Source of the DNA: Nocardia anaemiae NBRC 100462
GTDB lineage: Bacteria > Actinomycetota > Actinomycetes > Mycobacteriales > Mycobacteriaceae
Direction: 5' to 3'
DNA length: 64,000 nucleotides
NCBI RefSeq assembly: GCF_001612725.1
Contig: NZ_BDAZ01000067.1
Location: 1-64,000, forward strand
Part shown: positions 8,382-18,135 of the stretch, piece by piece
Layout of the letters: every line of letters starts with the position of its first letter
How positions within the stretch are numbered: position 1 is the stretch's first letter
Notes under the pieces: generated by a model
The model's database searches: none
Told to the model about the DNA's origin: nothing
What the model saw: the letters and a program-made list of their open reading frames with translations, nothing else
Made by a program: the position numbers and the translations under genes

Positions 8382-9299
8382 GTTCGCAATTCCGCCGCCA
8401 CACACCAGCCCAGGTCAACACCATGAACCTGCGACTCCGGCGAGGTCACCCTGCCGCTACGGCATGTCGAAAAACCATGGTCTGTAACAACATGCATTAC
8501 GGCGCGACGACAGCGACTTCCGTGAACGCATGGAGAAGTCGAGTTCTTTTAGTGTGTGGGTCATTTCATCTCCTTTCCTGTGTCGATGTTGTTTCCTTCG
8601 TGCCCCGAATGCGGGTCCATGAACGCTCCCTACAACCGGCCGTGTCGAGCGGATCCGGAATTGCCCGCGCCACCATGCGGGTTCCTGCGTGATGTTCGGC
8701 CGCGACTCGCGTCAGGCCGTGATGCCGCTGATTCCGGGTCGGGCACATAGGAATCCGAACGCGCCGTCCACGCCACCGGTCGGCGCCCGCAGCGCGCACA
8801 CGGGAGCACCTCGCTTATCTTCGGAGACTTGCGGCACCACGGCGGCACGATCGCCGAGGAGAACCGCCTGCGCTCGCCTGTCTCCGCATCGACACGCTTG
8901 TCGTCAACCCGCAGGGCCCTGACCTCAACCGCCCCGTTTGCGTGGCCCGGTGGCGCGACAATCGCAACATCGACCGCATCGTGCAGTCCTTCTGGTTCGC
9001 TACCTCCCAGCGCGTCGCCGACGGCCTGTTGGGGTCATCCAGGATGAGAGCGACGTCCCGTTTATCTACTGGCCCGGTGGGCCCTTCCGCCCTGGATCGT
9101 ATCCATGCGCGCGGCACGGATTGCAGCTGACATAGGTCCCCTGCGATATGGGCCGAATTGCCCTGGCCTGCACGTTTGCCGTCGGACAGGCTGTGCATAT
9201 GCGGTAGCTGAATCAGTGTTCTGGTGCGGCTCTGCATTCGGGTGTCAGTTGAGACATCTGCCAGTTTCGAAGTTCCCTTCAGCGATTGCTAGGAATGCG
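8382..9299. other. About 0.9 kb without a convincing gene; possible decayed coding sequence
   Basis: Several short readings exist but none has a good start and family match. The most protein-like piece is on the plus strand around 8880-9020, reading CLRIDTLVVNPQGPDLNRP and then RWRDNRNIDRIVQSFWFATS. It could be the remnant of a gene that lost its start and end. I cannot name it. Confidence 0.3.
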
Positions 9300-9608
9300 A
9301 TGACCTCTGCGACTCTCTCCCCGCCCGCCATCCATCGATCCGCCGGGACCCGACCGGGTGAGGCCGGTGTGATCACCCCGGTGCCGGCTGCGGTGGGCGC
9401 GCTGCCTGCCCCGCTCCTCCCGGGGGACACCGTCCGGGCCGCCACGGTGGGCGATCTGGCTTCCATCCACGTCATCGATTCGCGCACGGTCGCCGTCGTG
9501 GCCCGCCGCGATCGCCATATTCAGCCGATCGTCGCGATGATTGCCCAGCATCTGCCCGGTCTCATCGTCACCGTCATCCACAGCGCGATCATCGTCTCCA
9601 TCGCCTGA
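9300..9608 (+). CDS. Small hypothetical protein (102 residues)
   Basis: ATG 9300 is preceded by AGGA at 6 bp. The N-terminal third is Pro/Ala-rich (ITPVPAAVGALPAPLLPG) and probably disordered. The rest looks folded and ends in the hydrophobic segment IAQHLPGLIVTVIHSAIIV, which might be a buried strand or a tail anchor. No family is recognised, and the flanks are decayed sequence, so it could be a remnant itself. Confidence 0.45.
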   Translation: MTSATLSPPAIHRSAGTRPGEAGVITPVPAAVGALPAPLLPGDTVRAATVGDLASIHVIDSRTVAVVARRDRHIQPIVAMIAQHLPGLIVTVIHSAIIVSIA

Positions 9609-9809
9609 CCCACCCGGCCACCAGCCTCGATGTGCTTGGAGCGTAAACCGAGCAACTATGACTGACTACGACAGTTGTCACAGATAGCCTCGGTTGAGCT
9701 GTCCCAAGGCCCCACAACCCCCAATAATCAAGGAAGCTGCAGGTCAGACGCGTAAACAAGGTTGGGGATATGGGTTAGTTCCCCCTCCGGACACTTACCA
9801 TAACCCCAC

Positions 9810-9850
9810 CTGTGCGGGTCGAGAGATGTCTCGGCCCGCACAGCTCGTTT
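9810..9850. terminator. Strong hairpin with U-run downstream of the arsC relic
   Basis: A 14-bp stem with one mismatch runs from CTGTGCGGG at 9810 to CCCGCACAG at 9843, with a 4-nt loop. GTTTT follows on the plus strand. It lies 3' of the minus-strand arsenate reductase relic, but the U-run favours plus-strand use. It may serve as a bidirectional terminator left from the ancestral gene order. Confidence 0.6.
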
Positions 9851-9949
9851 TGCGGGCGGTACGCCATCTGCAGGTTGAGGTACCGGTACCTCGGCTTTGT
9901 CCACCGGGATCCGCCGCAGACAGCACGTTCCAGGTATATCCGAGTTCCT

Positions 9950-10556
9950 TGACGAGGCAGCCGTACCCTCCAGCACCCAATCGCGGTAGCTGACGCCGGG
10001 GAGCACCGGGCAGGTGTCGCCGCAGCCTATGGTGATGATGGCGTCGGCGGCTTGCAGGATTGCTTCGGTCCAGGTTTGGGGAATTCACCGGTGATGTCGA
10101 TGCCGACTTCGCGCATGGCTTCAATGGCGGCGAGGTGGATTTCATCGCCGGGTTCGGAGCCGCGGGACCAGGCTACGGCGTGGTCTCTGGCGAGGTGGGT
10201 GAAGCATCCGAGGGCCATCTGCGGGCGTCCGGAGTTGTGGGTGCACAGGAACGGCACGGTCGGCTTGCCGGTGTGGGCTTTGCCTTCAACCCTGGCCAGG
10301 GCGTTGAGGCGTTGGCGGGCGAAGCGGTCGGCCAGCAGCGTGACGACCGTTGCGCGACCTGCGAATTGGTTGTAGGAGGAGTGCAGGAATCGTTCGATGG
10401 TTTCGATCCGAAGGTGCCATCGAACTCGCGTTGCAGGCGGGTCCCCACAGTTTTGAGCGCGAGCGGTTCGGCAGAAAAGTCGGGGCCGGGCCAACGTCCG
10501 GCTAATGTAATGTATTGATGGACAACAGGCCTCAGTGTTCCCAGCTCGGTTGTCAC
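9950..10556 (-). pseudogene. Frameshifted arsenate reductase (LMW-PTP-like ArsC with N-terminal helical domain)
   Basis: Three reading frames together rebuild one protein. The first frame gives VHQYITLAGRWPGPDFSAEP to TRLQREFDGTFG. After a shift near 10410 comes IETIERFLHSSYNQFAGRA, then TVPFLCTHNSGRPQMALG and WSRGSEPGDEIHLAAIEAMR to ITGEFPKP. After a second shift near 10080 comes WTEAILQAADAIITIGCGDT, then CPVLPGVSYRDWVLEG. The CX5R phosphatase loop (CTHNSGR) and the catalytic Cys pair region are recognisable. The tail past DWVLEG has lost similarity. The actinobacterial form normally has this N-terminal three-helix domain. At least two frameshifts make it non-functional unless they are sequencing errors. 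Confidence 0.82.
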
Positions 10557-10667
10557 CTATTCGTGCAGGAGTCCCTGTGTGGATGATCGGAGAAGTCAGG
10601 GACAGGGGCAGGCTTGTCGAGAGTTGCGAGGAGATCGTTGCCCGACACGCTGATCCAGGAGCTGGCC

Positions 10668-10928
10668 ATGACTGACCTAGTCGGAAGGACCGCTTCTCGT
10701 AGCCGGGGCGTCCAGCGGCATCGGCCGGGCGATCGCCCAGCGCCGTGCCGCCGATTGGGGTGGTGGTGCATGGCAACAGCTGTGACGTGGCGGTGAAGGG
10801 GACGGTCGTCGTGATAGAACAAGCAGGGTACATGCTTTTTCGGCACGAGCCGACCCCACCACAGTCGACGGCGTGGACCGGTTGTTCCGCGACCTCGCCG
10901 ACGGGCATCAGGGAAGGAGTGGATCGCT
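10668..10928 (+). pseudogene. Broken, truncated short-chain dehydrogenase/reductase
   Basis: ATG 10668 with AGGAG upstream begins MTDLVGRTA. The frame must then shift to read LLVAGASSGIGRAIAQRRAA, the NAD(P)-binding GxxxGIG loop of the SDR family. Two further frames continue the fold (GTVVVIEQAG, then ADPTTVDGVDRLFRDLADGH) before a TGA at 10926-10928. The catalytic YxxxK region is missing. At least two frameshifts plus the 3' loss define a pseudogene. Confidence 0.72.
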
Positions 10929-10960
10929 GCTGCCTGGGTTGTGATCCGATCACCTGAAGC

Positions 10961-12421
10961 ATGGCCTCGAACCTGCCGATAGAAAGGCAACCTGCAGTGG
11001 ATCTTCGTGACGTCCCATGTGGGCCAGGACGTTTGCCGGTCCTCGGACACGGTTGGAAATTGTTCCGTGACCCCGTCCAGTTCATGGAGGGACTGGTCGG
11101 CGTCGGGAGGATAGTGCGCGTCGACATCGGCAGTCGCATTGTCTACGTCATTACCGATTTCGAATTACTCCACCGGATGTTGGTGGATAGCTCCGATGCC
11201 TACGAGCGAGGGCTCCTCTTCGAGCGCATCCGTCTCATATTCGGGGATTCGTTCATCGTCGCGGATGGTCAGGTACACAGGGACCTTCGTCGGCTGCTGC
11301 AACCAAATTTCCATCGGACACAGTTGGAAGCCTACGCGCCCAACATAAAGCGTCATGCGGATGTGTTGGCGAGTTCGTGGCGGCCGGGACAGGTTATCGA
11401 GGCCCGTTCCGAGTTGTTGGGCCTGGTGATCGCCGACCTGCTCGGATCCATGTTCTCGCACGAACCCGATACCGAAGAACTGCAACACATCTCGGGTCTG
11501 ATCGAGGCCATCGGCGCAGGTGCCATCGTTGGCAGTGTGCTACCGAAGCGTCTTGCGCGCCTGCCATTGCCGGTGAACAGCAAATTCCTGTCGGCAGGCA
11601 CGCAACTGCGGGACTACGTCCAGCAGTTGCTCGTCGCGCGCCGGGGTAGCGGTGAGCGCAGGAACGACTTGATCGACCTCTTGCTGTATTCGTTCGGTGA
11701 TGAACACCGTAGTGACAAGTTCCTCGCAGAGCAGGCCGTGACCATTCTCTTCGGCGGGATCGACGCCTCGACCGCCATGCTGACCTGGTGTCTGTACGAG
11801 GTGGCCCAGCGTCCCGAGGTGGGTGCGCAACTGCGACAAGAGATCTGCGCCGCAGCAGATCTCAGTCCACGAAGCCTCGACGAACTCGACTACCTGAACC
11901 GGTTCCTGAACGAGGTCACGCGGATCCATTCGCCACTACTGCAGACGAGACGCAGCGTTACCGCGGTAGAACTCGACGGTTTCACCTTTCCCGCCGGGAC
12001 CGATATCGGATACAGCATTACCGCTATGCACCGCAACCCGCACATTTTCCCGGAGCCGAACACTTTCGACCCCGATCGGTGGCCGACTCCGGGCTCGGGG
12101 TCGAAATGCAAGGGCTTCGCTCCGTTCAGCACGGGCAATCAGATGTGTATCGGTAACAACTATGCCTGGATATTGTTGCAAACGACGCTGCACAGCCTGC
12201 TGTCGAAGTGGGAGTTCCGGCCGGTCACCTTCAAGAAGCTCGGGCGTGCGATGGGGCCGATCCCCGGGCCGAGGAGGCTTCCGCTCGAGGTTCATCCAGT
12301 GTCTCTGAGTAATCGCGCGGCCAAAGGCCGCGACGACCCCGCTGCGGATTTCCGGACCTCGCCATCAGAGGCTCATTCGTCGCCGCGCCGCGCGCCCTCG
12401 GGTAAACAATCGGCACCATAG
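10961..12421 (+). CDS. Cytochrome P450
   Basis: 486 residues. The heme loop FSTGNQMCIG (389-398, Cys396) fits FxxGxxxCxG. The I-helix oxygen-activation motif is GGIDAST (about 265-271). The K-helix ExxR is present (EVTR, about 317-320), and PDRW occupies the usual PERF position. Proline-rich CGPGRLPVLG near the N-terminus is the usual hinge. No membrane anchor is seen, so it is a soluble bacterial type. A GTG at 10998 with AGAAAGG upstream is an alternative start. The last 55 residues are low-complexity. No ferredoxin or reductase is adjacent, and the substrate is unknown. Confidence 0.93.
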   Translation: MASNLPIERQPAVDLRDVPCGPGRLPVLGHGWKLFRDPVQFMEGLVGVGRIVRVDIGSRIVYVITDFELLHRMLVDSSDAYERGLLFERIRLIFGDSFIVADGQVHRDLRRLLQPNFHRTQLEAYAPNIKRHADVLASSWRPGQVIEARSELLGLVIADLLGSMFSHEPDTEELQHISGLIEAIGAGAIVGSVLPKRLARLPLPVNSKFLSAGTQLRDYVQQLLVARRGSGERRNDLIDLLLYSFGDEHRSDKFLAEQAVTILFGGIDASTAMLTWCLYEVAQRPEVGAQLRQEICAAADLSPRSLDELDYLNRFLNEVTRIHSPLLQTRRSVTAVELDGFTFPAGTDIGYSITAMHRNPHIFPEPNTFDPDRWPTPGSGSKCKGFAPFSTGNQMCIGNNYAWILLQTTLHSLLSKWEFRPVTFKKLGRAMGPIPGPRRLPLEVHPVSLSNRAAKGRDDPAADFRTSPSEAHSSPRRAPSGKQSAP

Positions 12422-12436
12422 CGTCGGGCTCGCGGC

Positions 12437-13276
12437 TCAGCGCGTGCCGGATTTAGCGAGCGTCGTTCTGCGATATCCGGACAACCGGCGAAGGAGGATC
12501 GGCAGGACGGCTGTGGCGACGAAGAGGATGACGGCGACGAGGACGAAGTAGAGCAGAGATCCGTTGCGGCCGAAGCGAGGAAGGAAGGCGACTTCCTGGC
12601 CGGTCGCGGCGACCGCGTTGAGGAACGGAGCGTAGGCCTGCAGGGCCGATCCGTGGGGCAGCAGATTGATGGAGATCTCGGCGACATAGACCCAGAACAA
12701 GAGGACGGCGACAGCAGCGGACGGGGTGCGAATCAGTGACCCGACCGCGACGCCTACTCCGCATGCGGCGAACGCGTAACACGGGACGGTCCAGAGGAAC
12801 CGGATACCAGCGGCGTCGGTAATGTCAACGGCCCCATAGATTTGCGGGAACAGGTGTGGCAGCGAGACCATGACGACGACGAGAAGCACGACCGTCGATA
12901 TCGCTGTGATGGTGCCGTAGTAGATCCACCGGGCCAATGCGACCGTCCAAGACCGGGGAAACAGGAAAGCATTGAGATCGCTTGTCTGACCGCGCCATTG
13001 GGTGGCGTGGGCGTAGGCGGCGGTGACCATCATGACCGCAACGGACATGGTGATCACCCAGTACACGGAGTTCGTGGTGGAGACCGTGGCCACGTAACTC
13101 TGTCCGGGGAGGCTCGCGAGTCGTTCTGCGACAGCGGCGATTCCGAAGGTGACGACCAGCGGCAGCGCGAACGTGACGGGGAGGGCGACGATCCACAGGA
13201 AGCTGCGTCCGGTGGTGCGGGTCCATTCGGCGGCGATGCCACGGCGGATCAGGGCGACTGGGCCGGGACTGTTCAT
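12437..13276 (-). CDS. ABC-2-type transporter permease
   Basis: 279 residues with about six hydrophobic segments, including FLWIVALPVTFALPLVVTFG, VYWVITMSVAVMMVTAAYAH, ISTVVLLVVVMVSLPHLFP, SAAVAVLLFWVYVAEISINL and LLYFVLVAVILFVATAVLPI. The ATG overlaps the end of the ATPase gene by 4 bp, so the two form an exporter operon. The arrangement resembles bacterial drug or lantibiotic exporters. Substrate cannot be assigned. Confidence 0.85.
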   Translation of the reverse strand: MNSPGPVALIRRGIAAEWTRTTGRSFLWIVALPVTFALPLVVTFGIAAVAERLASLPGQSYVATVSTTNSVYWVITMSVAVMMVTAAYAHATQWRGQTSDLNAFLFPRSWTVALARWIYYGTITAISTVVLLVVVMVSLPHLFPQIYGAVDITDAAGIRFLWTVPCYAFAACGVGVAVGSLIRTPSAAVAVLLFWVYVAEISINLLPHGSALQAYAPFLNAVAATGQEVAFLPRFGRNGSLLYFVLVAVILFVATAVLPILLRRLSGYRRTTLAKSGTR

Positions 13277-14010
13277 GGGGCCACGCTCACCGTGACGTCG
13301 GCAGGCAGGCCTGCGATGCGCAGGTAGGCGTCTTCGAGACTGGTCTCGCCGGGACCCAGTGTGTTCATCAGGTGGGCGAACGGCTGATCGGCCAGAATGC
13401 GCTGGCTTCCGAGGATGACGATGTGGTCGGCGTTGCGTTCGACCTCATCGAGCAGGTGCGTGGCAACCAGGACACAGGTCCCGGCATCGGCGAGCTGACG
13501 CAGCAGACCGCGTATCCAGCGGATGCCCGCGATGTCGAGGCCGTTGAGCGGTTCGTCGAGCAGCAGCGTCCTCGGCTGGGAGAGCAATGCGGCGGCGATG
13601 CCGACACGTTGCAGCATGCCGAGCGAATAGTGCCCCAGCCTGCGATCGGCCACCTGGGCGAGGTCGACGATGTCGAGGACCTCGCCGACCCGGCCGGTGG
13701 ATAGCCCACGGGCGCGGGCGATCCAGCGTAGGTGCCGACGCGCCGTGTGGCGGGGGTTGAACGCTCGGTAGTCGAGGTGCATTCCGAGCGTTGCCGGCGT
13801 GGTGTGGTGTGCCCGGACGAGGGTGCCGTCGACCAGGACGGTGCCGCTGGTAGGCGCGATGACGCCACAGATACACCGCAGCAGCGTGGTTTTGCCGGTG
13901 CCGTTGAGACCGATCAGGTAAGTGAGTGCCCCGTCTGCCATGGTCAATTCGGGGACTTCGAGGACGGTGACGCCTGAATAGCTCAGCGTGAGGTCACGAA
14001 TATCGATCAC
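13273..14010 (-). CDS. ABC transporter ATP-binding protein
   Basis: 245 residues. Walker A is GLNGTGKTT (34-42), the signature YSLGMLQRVGIA precedes Walker B TLLLDEPLNGLD, and the H-loop is ATHLLDE. All catalytic residues are present. The signature has LG in place of the consensus SG, a tolerated change. It is the partner of the overlapping permease. A short gap separates it from the downstream operon end, which converges on the P450 gene. Confidence 0.93.
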   Translation of the reverse strand: MIDIRDLTLSYSGVTVLEVPELTMADGALTYLIGLNGTGKTTLLRCICGVIAPTSGTVLVDGTLVRAHHTTPATLGMHLDYRAFNPRHTARRHLRWIARARGLSTGRVGEVLDIVDLAQVADRRLGHYSLGMLQRVGIAAALLSQPRTLLLDEPLNGLDIAGIRWIRGLLRQLADAGTCVLVATHLLDEVERNADHIVILGSQRILADQPFAHLMNTLGPGETSLEDAYLRIAGLPADVTVSVAP

Positions 14011-14025
14011 GGCGCTTCGAGCCGG

Positions 14026-14505
14026 TCAGAAGTCGCAGCCCATGGCCAAACCCACGGCTTTGACGCCCTCGCAGACGGAGCTGTTGGACAGCTTCCAGAC
14101 ACCGTCGATGCGCTTCCAGACCACGCGCGCAACCAGATCCGGTTGTCCCGCTGACTTGCTGCGCAGCATGGCGGTATGCACGTTGCCGTCGTGGGTTTCC
14201 GGACCGGTGATCTCGTTCGACCCGCGCGGAGCCCGGTACCAGCCGATGTTGTAGAGGGTGCGAGCGACCACGACGGCCCGCATGCCGCCTTCCATATGGG
14301 CGGCCTTGGCCTCGTCGGAGCCGGGTAATTCGATCAGGAACGCGACCTGGTCGTCGAGTTCCTGCAAGGTGGGGACATCTGAGGTGATGAGATCTCCGGG
14401 AGCGGCGGAGGCAGCAGGGGCGGTGATTACCGAAGCGCCGGTCGTGACCGCGGCGACCGTCATGATCGCCGACACGACACCAGCGACATTCTCGAGGGTC
14501 TTCAC
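14026..14505 (-). CDS. Secreted protein resembling mycobacterial MTB12 antigen
   Basis: 159 residues. A signal peptide is clear: MKTLENVAGVVSAIMTVAAV, then a hydrophobic stretch ending ITAPAASAA as a likely cleavage site near residue 35. The mature part begins DVPTLQELDDQVAFLIELPG and carries AKAAHMEGGM, a pattern like the low-molecular-weight MTB12 family (PTxxQL..LL..L.. K..xEGG). Two Cys in the last 17 residues (SSVCEG, MGCDF) could form a disulfide. Its 3' end lies 15 bp upstream of the ABC ATPase gene, so co-transcription is possible. The family call is moderate. Confidence 0.65.
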   Translation of the reverse strand: MKTLENVAGVVSAIMTVAAVTTGASVITAPAASAAPGDLITSDVPTLQELDDQVAFLIELPGSDEAKAAHMEGGMRAVVVARTLYNIGWYRAPRGSNEITGPETHDGNVHTAMLRSKSAGQPDLVARVVWKRIDGVWKLSNSSVCEGVKAVGLAMGCDF

Positions 14506-14612
14506 TATTTCATCCTCTGATCGACTGGGACAGCACCTGCTGCACGCTCAAATGTGCAGGTGGCCAACAACAAATCTGCGAGTTCGAGATTACTCCTGTT
14601 CATGTCGGATCC

Positions 14613-15398
14613 TCAGGGTTTGCGGCCGATGGCACCGAGCATGACCATTCGAGTGTCCGGCAAGTCGGGGCGCAGCCACTGCTGTACCGGCACCACACCA
14701 GGTTCGAGCAACTCGAAGCCGGCGAGGAATGCCTCCGTCTGTGCTGTGGACCGAAAGGCGACTTGGGCTGCAGTGTCATTGGTGCCGGCGAGCACCTGGA
14801 GTACCTCTGGGTCGGAATCAATGGAGCCATGACTGATCGCCAGGTAACTGCCTGGTGCCAACTGATCGCGGAAGGCGGCGATGATCTCGGCAGGGTGTTC
14901 GTCGTCCATCACGTAATGCAGCACACTGATGAGCGTGATAGCCACTGGCTCGTTGAAATCGATCAAGGTGTGGTTCTTCAGCTGATCGAGGATTTCGTGG
15001 GGACGACGAACGTCGCCCAGAAGTGCTGTTACATCGCGTGGTTTGGCCAGCAGCGCGTCGCAATGGGCCTGTACGACCGGGTCGTAGTCGACATACACCA
15101 CCCGCGCCGACGGCTCGATCTCCCGAGCCACCTCGTGCACGTTGGGCGAGTTCGGGATACCCGAGCCGAGATCGAGGAACTGACGGATACCGGCTTCCGC
15201 GGCCATCTCGATGGCTTTGAGCATGAAACTCCGAGTGAACCAGGCCAAAGCCTTGATTTCGGGTGCGCGAGACAGCATTTGATCGGCCATGTCCTGGTCG
15301 ATCTCGCGATTGTCCTTTCCGCCCAACAGGTAGTCATACACCCGGGCCGAGTTCACCAGACCGGGGTTGAACGGTTGCGGCGTTCGGTTGTTCTCCAA
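14613..15398 (-). CDS. SAM-dependent methyltransferase of the DUF574 (PF04672) type
   Basis: 261 residues from TTG 15398 with GAAGG upstream; a GTG at 15425 is the alternative. The family hallmark NSARVYDYLLGGKDNREIDQ stands near the N-terminus. The SAM-binding core follows: IRQFLDLGSGIPNSPNVHEV, VVYVDYDPVVQAH, then LLGDVRRPHEIL and LISVLHYVMDDEHPAEI. These proteins are numerous in actinomycetes and their substrates are largely unknown. There is no operon partner. Confidence 0.9.
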   Translation of the reverse strand: MENNRTPQPFNPGLVNSARVYDYLLGGKDNREIDQDMADQMLSRAPEIKALAWFTRSFMLKAIEMAAEAGIRQFLDLGSGIPNSPNVHEVAREIEPSARVVYVDYDPVVQAHCDALLAKPRDVTALLGDVRRPHEILDQLKNHTLIDFNEPVAITLISVLHYVMDDEHPAEIIAAFRDQLAPGSYLAISHGSIDSDPEVLQVLAGTNDTAAQVAFRSTAQTEAFLAGFELLEPGVVPVQQWLRPDLPDTRMVMLGAIGRKP

Positions 15399-16169
15399 CG
15401 CAGGCCCTTCAGTTCCTTCGACCACAGGTGTAACCGTAGCCTGTAACCGCAGCCGATCGGTACTCCTCAGACGGGTGCTTCTCCAGAGATCTGTCGGCTG
15501 GATGTGGTGAAAGTATGCGTTGCCCGAACGAGGCGCTGCTCCGCCCGACCGAACCGCCCCCGTTCCGAGCCGTCGACGAACCATGCTCCGACACAACATG
15601 ATCCAAGAATCCAGGACAGGTCTACCAGCACTCACTCCCAACCGCCGTCGCTGGTCGGGTGTGCGCAGCACCGCCGAAGAGTGCGTCGCCGCCGGTGTTC
15701 GTGCCACTGCCGACAGCCCGATTGACGACGATCTTGCAGAGCTGATAATCGGGGTTGGAGTACAGCTCTCGCTTGCGCCGCAGTTGCGGTCTTCTCCCCC
15801 GACCGTCACGGTGAGGACCGTGCTTTCCGCCCGTTCACCTCGGTTTCGGCGATTGTCACCTGCGGGTCGATCATTAGCTTGCCCCCGGGTGTACTGCCAG
15901 TACCAGTATCGGGGCCCTTGCTGCGGGCCGAGGGCATCGGCGACCTTGCCCGGCGCACCGTCGGCTCCGCGACCGCTCTGACCGACGACGACGGCGACGG
16001 TCTCCGCCGTGACCACTGGGTGAGTCCAAATAGCCTACGGCTCACACTGTTTCGAGTCCGTATGGTTGTTCTGCAACTCCTTGAACGGTGTCGGCGGACC
16101 AACAATGCGGACGGAAGAATGGGGACAAACCTTCGGTTGCAGCACAATTCACGGCTCGTTCCGGCCGCT
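15399..16169. other. About 0.77 kb without a supported gene
   Basis: All long readings are Arg/Ser/Pro-rich and overlap each other in several frames. A short minus-strand reading at about 15813-15881 (MIDPQVTIAETEVNGRKARS, then a stop) looks protein-like but has no support beyond that. I see no RNA gene. Confidence 0.4.
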
Positions 16170-17264
16170 TCACAGATCTGTTCCAGCCAAGGCGACTGCG
16201 TGTGCTACCGCGGACCGCGCCCGTTCGACGGTCGTATAGCGGCCCAGACCGCAGGGGGCCGCGACGTCCAACAGGCCGCCGTAGGCCGACTCCGCCGCCG
16301 CCAACCCCTGTCGTGCTTGCGCGAGCGGCTGCGTCGGATGCGCAAGTCCAGCGATAACACGCGTAGTGGCAGGCAATTCGAGGCGTGCCAGGGGCGCGTA
16401 GTACCGCGGCCGAACCGGCGCCTGTCTGCCGTCGCCGATGGGCAGGTGGACGAAATCCAGACGCCTACCCGCAGGCCAGTATCGCGCTATCGCGTTGGCC
16501 AGCGCGACGACCGGGGCCGTAGATCTCGGCGCCACGACCGGCTTGTCGTCGAGGCTCCCATAGCACAAGTGCACACCGAAACGAGAATTATGGGGCGCCC
16601 GTGCGACGAGGCGTGCGATCGCTCGACCCGCCACGGCGGCCGGACCCTGCCGCAGGCCCGCAGGTGTCCCCGCGCAGAGGAGCGTCTCCGCGGGCAGTTC
16701 GAGTTGGAATACGACGTTGTCCCGCAACGCCTCATGGATACGGATGATCTCCCTGACAGTGGCGTCGACAATCGGGCGGTAATAGGGGAAGCCTCGATCA
16801 TCACGGCCAGCCGAGCCTCGACGCCACATGAGCATCCGCGCCTCGAAGGCGATGAAACCGATGACAAAGGGCGTCGGTATGCCTACCTGCAAACGAAGTC
16901 CGGGATCGGTTCGGCGCATGTCGACCAACGCGTCCATGGCACGCCCGGCCTCCTCCGCATAGCCGAGCGCGGCGTCGATATCGGCTTCGCCCAGCGATCG
17001 GCCTGCCCGGAGCCGAAAGGTGTCGCGGGAACGCAGCGTCGACCAATCACCGCGGCGCACAGGCGCCAGCGCCGGGAACTTGCCGAGCCGGTCGATGATG
17101 GGTCTGACGTACCACTGGGCGCGATATGGATCCGCTTCACCGCCCGGAACCATGCCGTCCAGGAATTCACCGGCTGTGTCGACGGCGAACGCCATTGCCT
17201 TCTCTGGACTGTCCAACTGTGTGGGCAAGCTGCCCACGAAGTGAATCCTACGCTTGGGCTGCAC
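16170..17264 (-). CDS. MetE/UROD-fold protein of unknown substrate
   Basis: 364 residues. It opens KRRIHFVGSLPTQLDSPEKA, the HFVGS(F/L)P opening of cobalamin-independent methionine-synthase-like proteins. Later come FGVHLCYGSLDDKP, at the place of the zinc-binding HxC motif, and DVAAPCGLGRYT, at the place of the second Cys (CGLxxR). A (beta/alpha)8 barrel is expected. It lacks the N-terminal half of true MetE, so it is a one-domain homologue. The role could be methyl transfer or something else. No partner genes are seen nearby. Confidence 0.75.
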   Translation of the reverse strand: MQPKRRIHFVGSLPTQLDSPEKAMAFAVDTAGEFLDGMVPGGEADPYRAQWYVRPIIDRLGKFPALAPVRRGDWSTLRSRDTFRLRAGRSLGEADIDAALGYAEEAGRAMDALVDMRRTDPGLRLQVGIPTPFVIGFIAFEARMLMWRRGSAGRDDRGFPYYRPIVDATVREIIRIHEALRDNVVFQLELPAETLLCAGTPAGLRQGPAAVAGRAIARLVARAPHNSRFGVHLCYGSLDDKPVVAPRSTAPVVALANAIARYWPAGRRLDFVHLPIGDGRQAPVRPRYYAPLARLELPATTRVIAGLAHPTQPLAQARQGLAAAESAYGGLLDVAAPCGLGRYTTVERARSAVAHAVALAGTDL

Positions 17265-17526
17265 AGCGTCAGTGTCGCATATCGACCGTCCCCGAGACGT
17301 GGGCGTTCCCCGCTATTCCGGCGGCCACCGGAACGACGCAGCATCGCGCCGGGATATCGCCATGGATTGGGAACCTTCGGACCTGCGGAGGACCGCCGAA
17401 AAACCTTCGGCAGCCGACGGATATCGAAAAGGCAACGGCCCCAACCCGTCTCGGGCTGGTGGAGCTCCGTCGTATTCAGATCAGCGGTAGCCGATGCTCA
17501 CTCCGTCGCCGAACTGACGCTCGGCT

Positions 17527-17697
17527 TCAACGGACTCGACCTCCATCGACGTCGAACAGCTCAGCCGCCGGGAGCCCGCCGGCGAACGAGATCACGTCCT
17601 GACGTTCCGTCAGTGCACGTGAGTCACGGACGATGGAACTCGAGCCGGGCTCGGCCCGGCCGGATACGGCAGCGGGGGCGGTGATTCGATCGTGCAT
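17527..17697 (-). pseudogene. N-terminal fragment of a PLP-dependent aminotransferase (MocR/LysN-like)
   Basis: From ATG 17695-17697, 56 residues end in RALTERQDVISFAGGLPAAE, LFDVDGGRVR and a stop. The ISFAGGLP(A)xELF motif is the standard opening of class I 2-aminoadipate-type aminotransferases, which normally run about 400 residues. Downstream sequence no longer follows the family. The fragment is therefore a truncated relic. Confidence 0.7.
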
Positions 17698-18135
17698 GAG
17701 CTGCCTTGGCTCAGGAGGTGGCGGCGGGTTCATTCGCCCGGTCGGACTTGTCGTTGGTGATTCGCGCACCGAGCCGATGGGTGGCCGTTAACGACCTGGA
17801 CCGCCTGCGATGTGAAAACAAATCTCCACTGGGACTATCGGTTCCGCACATCGAGGGCGGTTTGCCGGTCGGGTAAAGGTCTTGCGCACATGCCCGTTCG
17901 GAAGTCGTCGGGCTGAGGGCGAAGGTATCGCGACAAGGGAAACGAGCGGCCACGGGAGCCGGATGTGGTTGCGGCCAAGCTGATCTACAACGGTGTGCTG
18001 CTGGCCGCGTTCGTCGCGAAGCTATCTGGTGTGGGACATTTTCGTCGTCACGATCGTCCTGGTGGCCGGAGTCAGCCTCGAGGTGCTGACACCTTGATCG
18101 TGCGCCGACGCGCGACGCGGATCCAATGGATCGGC
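17698..18135. other. Gene-poor gap with a possible broken membrane-protein fragment
   Basis: On the plus strand near 17965-18097, two frames together read VVAAKLIYNGVLLAAFVAK and YLVWDIFVVTIVLVAGVSLE, ending at a TGA. This could be the tail of a small membrane protein with one frameshift. The rest shows no gene. Confidence 0.3.

Noticed and set aside
15813..15881. Possible 22-residue peptide gene (MIDPQVTIAETEVNGR...)
   Set aside because: No partner genes of a peptide-modification system nearby and no conserved pattern to support it.
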